Assembly: GCA_002424525.1 (NCBI GenBank)
Contig: DIKJ01000180.1
Coordinates: 11,861-17,048, forward strand
Source of the DNA: Bacteroidales bacterium UBA5621
Lineage (GTDB): Bacteria > Bacteroidota > Bacteroidia > Bacteroidales > VadinHA17
Length of the DNA stretch: 5,188 nt
Direction: 5' to 3'
Of the stretch, positions 4,473 through 5,188 are shown piece by piece. A model generated the notes under the pieces. That model worked only from the letters and a program-made list of their open reading frames with translations. It did not search any database and was not told the DNA's origin. Position 1 is the first letter of the stretch, and each line of letters begins with the position of its first letter. Made by a program: the position numbers and the translations under genes.

Positions 4473-5188
4473 ATGAATATTCTACTTGTTTACCCTCAGT
4501 ATCCGGATACATACTGGAGCTTTAAGCATGCTTTAAAGTTTATTTCCAAAAAGGCATCAATCATACCTCTGGGCTTAATTACTTTAGCGCCATTATTACC
4601 TGATCACTGGAATAAAAAGCTTGTTGACCTCAATGTTACAAGGCTCAGGGATAAAGATATCAATTGGGCAGATTATGTTTTTATAAGTGCAATGTCAGTC
4701 CAGCTGGCCTCTGTAAAGGAGATTATTGAGCGATGTTTGCTCCTTAATAAAAAAATGGTGGCAGGGGGGCCTCTGTTTACGGAAGGATTCGAACAATTTC
4801 CCGTAATAGACCATCTGGTACTTAATGAAGCAGAGTTAACATTACCTCTCTTTATTGAAGATCTTGAGAATGGCAGACCACAAAAGATCTATCAATCAGA
4901 TAAATTTGCTGATATCACAAAATCACCCTTGCCAGACTATTCTATTCTCGAATCCGGCAAATATGCAACAGCAGGAATCCAGTATTCAAGAGGTTGCCCT
5001 TTTGATTGCGAGTTTTGTGACATCACAGCCCTTTTTGGGCGTCATGTCCGGACCAAGACCGCAGCACAGATTATTGCTGAATTGGACCAGTTGCTGCAAA
5101 TAGGCTGGAGGGGTAGCGTATTCTTTGTTGATGATAATTTTATCGGGCATAAAAAGAAATTAAAAAATGAATTGCTGCCTGCTGTAAT
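4473..5188 (+). CDS. B12-binding domain radical SAM protein, 3' end outside window
   Basis: An open frame from ATG 4473 runs off the window after 238 codons without a stop. It begins MNILLVYPQYPDTYWSFKHA, typical of B12-binding radical SAM proteins of the group with a C-terminal DUF4070-like region. Residues about 1-130 form the Rossmann-like cobalamin-binding domain, with ADYVFISAM (66-74) and the AGGPLF loop (97-102); the DxHxxG motif of base-off cobalamin binding is not seen. The radical SAM domain starts near 168 (IQYSRGCPFDCEFCD): Cys175, Cys179 and Cys182 form the CX3CX2C cluster motif, followed by FFVDDNFIG (217-225). Such enzymes commonly perform methylations or other radical reactions on unactivated carbons; hopanoid 2-methylase has a similar architecture. 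The substrate cannot be assigned. The full protein is probably over 400 residues. No Shine-Dalgarno is visible. Confidence 0.88.
   Translation, partial: MNILLVYPQYPDTYWSFKHALKFISKKASIIPLGLITLAPLLPDHWNKKLVDLNVTRLRDKDINWADYVFISAMSVQLASVKEIIERCLLLNKKMVAGGPLFTEGFEQFPVIDHLVLNEAELTLPLFIEDLENGRPQKIYQSDKFADITKSPLPDYSILESGKYATAGIQYSRGCPFDCEFCDITALFGRHVRTKTAAQIIAELDQLLQIGWRGSVFFVDDNFIGHKKKLKNELLPAV

Noticed and set aside
4855..5103. 82-codon plus-strand open frame near the window end
   Set aside because: It is out of frame with the radical SAM gene, whose CX3CX2C motif and family sequence are encoded by the overlapping frame starting at 4473.

Overview
The window looks like a chromosomal segment of a Bacteroidota bacterium, probably Bacteroidales or a relative. 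Start codons lack clear Shine-Dalgarno sequences. Two upstream regions carry matches to the Bacteroidota promoter pattern (-7 TAnnTTTG, -33 TTTG). The protein variants (acyl-CoA ligase, SVYV-type dodecin, B12/radical SAM protein) also resemble that phylum's. The taxon is inferred by eye, not by search.

Layout: (1) 1-758 is a REP-associated tyrosine transposase (RAYT, IS200-like Y1 HUH family) inside a nest of short palindromes. Near-identical 30-bp repeats (28/30) bound it at 1-30 and 729-758, and a REP-type hairpin pair lies downstream in inverted orientation. (2) 776-1924, minus strand: a lipoprotein of the soluble PQQ-dependent sugar dehydrogenase family, convergent with the transposase. 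(3) 1925-2098: a divergent intergenic region with two palindromic signals. (4) 2099-4012, plus strand: a complete long-chain acyl-CoA ligase. (5) 4013-4204: an intergenic region with a 15-bp palindrome, a pair of 12-bp direct repeats 21 bp apart and a good -7 promoter box. (6) 4205-4411: a dodecin-family small flavoprotein lacking the usual flavin-stacking Trp. (7) 4473 to the window end: the N-terminal 238 residues of a B12-binding radical SAM protein, cut by the window edge.

The genes do not form one obvious pathway. The dehydrogenase would act at the cell envelope and the acyl-CoA ligase in the cytoplasm. The dodecin and radical SAM genes are 61 bp apart and may be co-transcribed from the promoter upstream of the dodecin. 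The most system-like item is the RAYT with its REP hairpins. The two downstream hairpins differ by compensatory base changes, so their secondary structure appears to be what is conserved. I see no CRISPR array, tRNA, rRNA or defence system.
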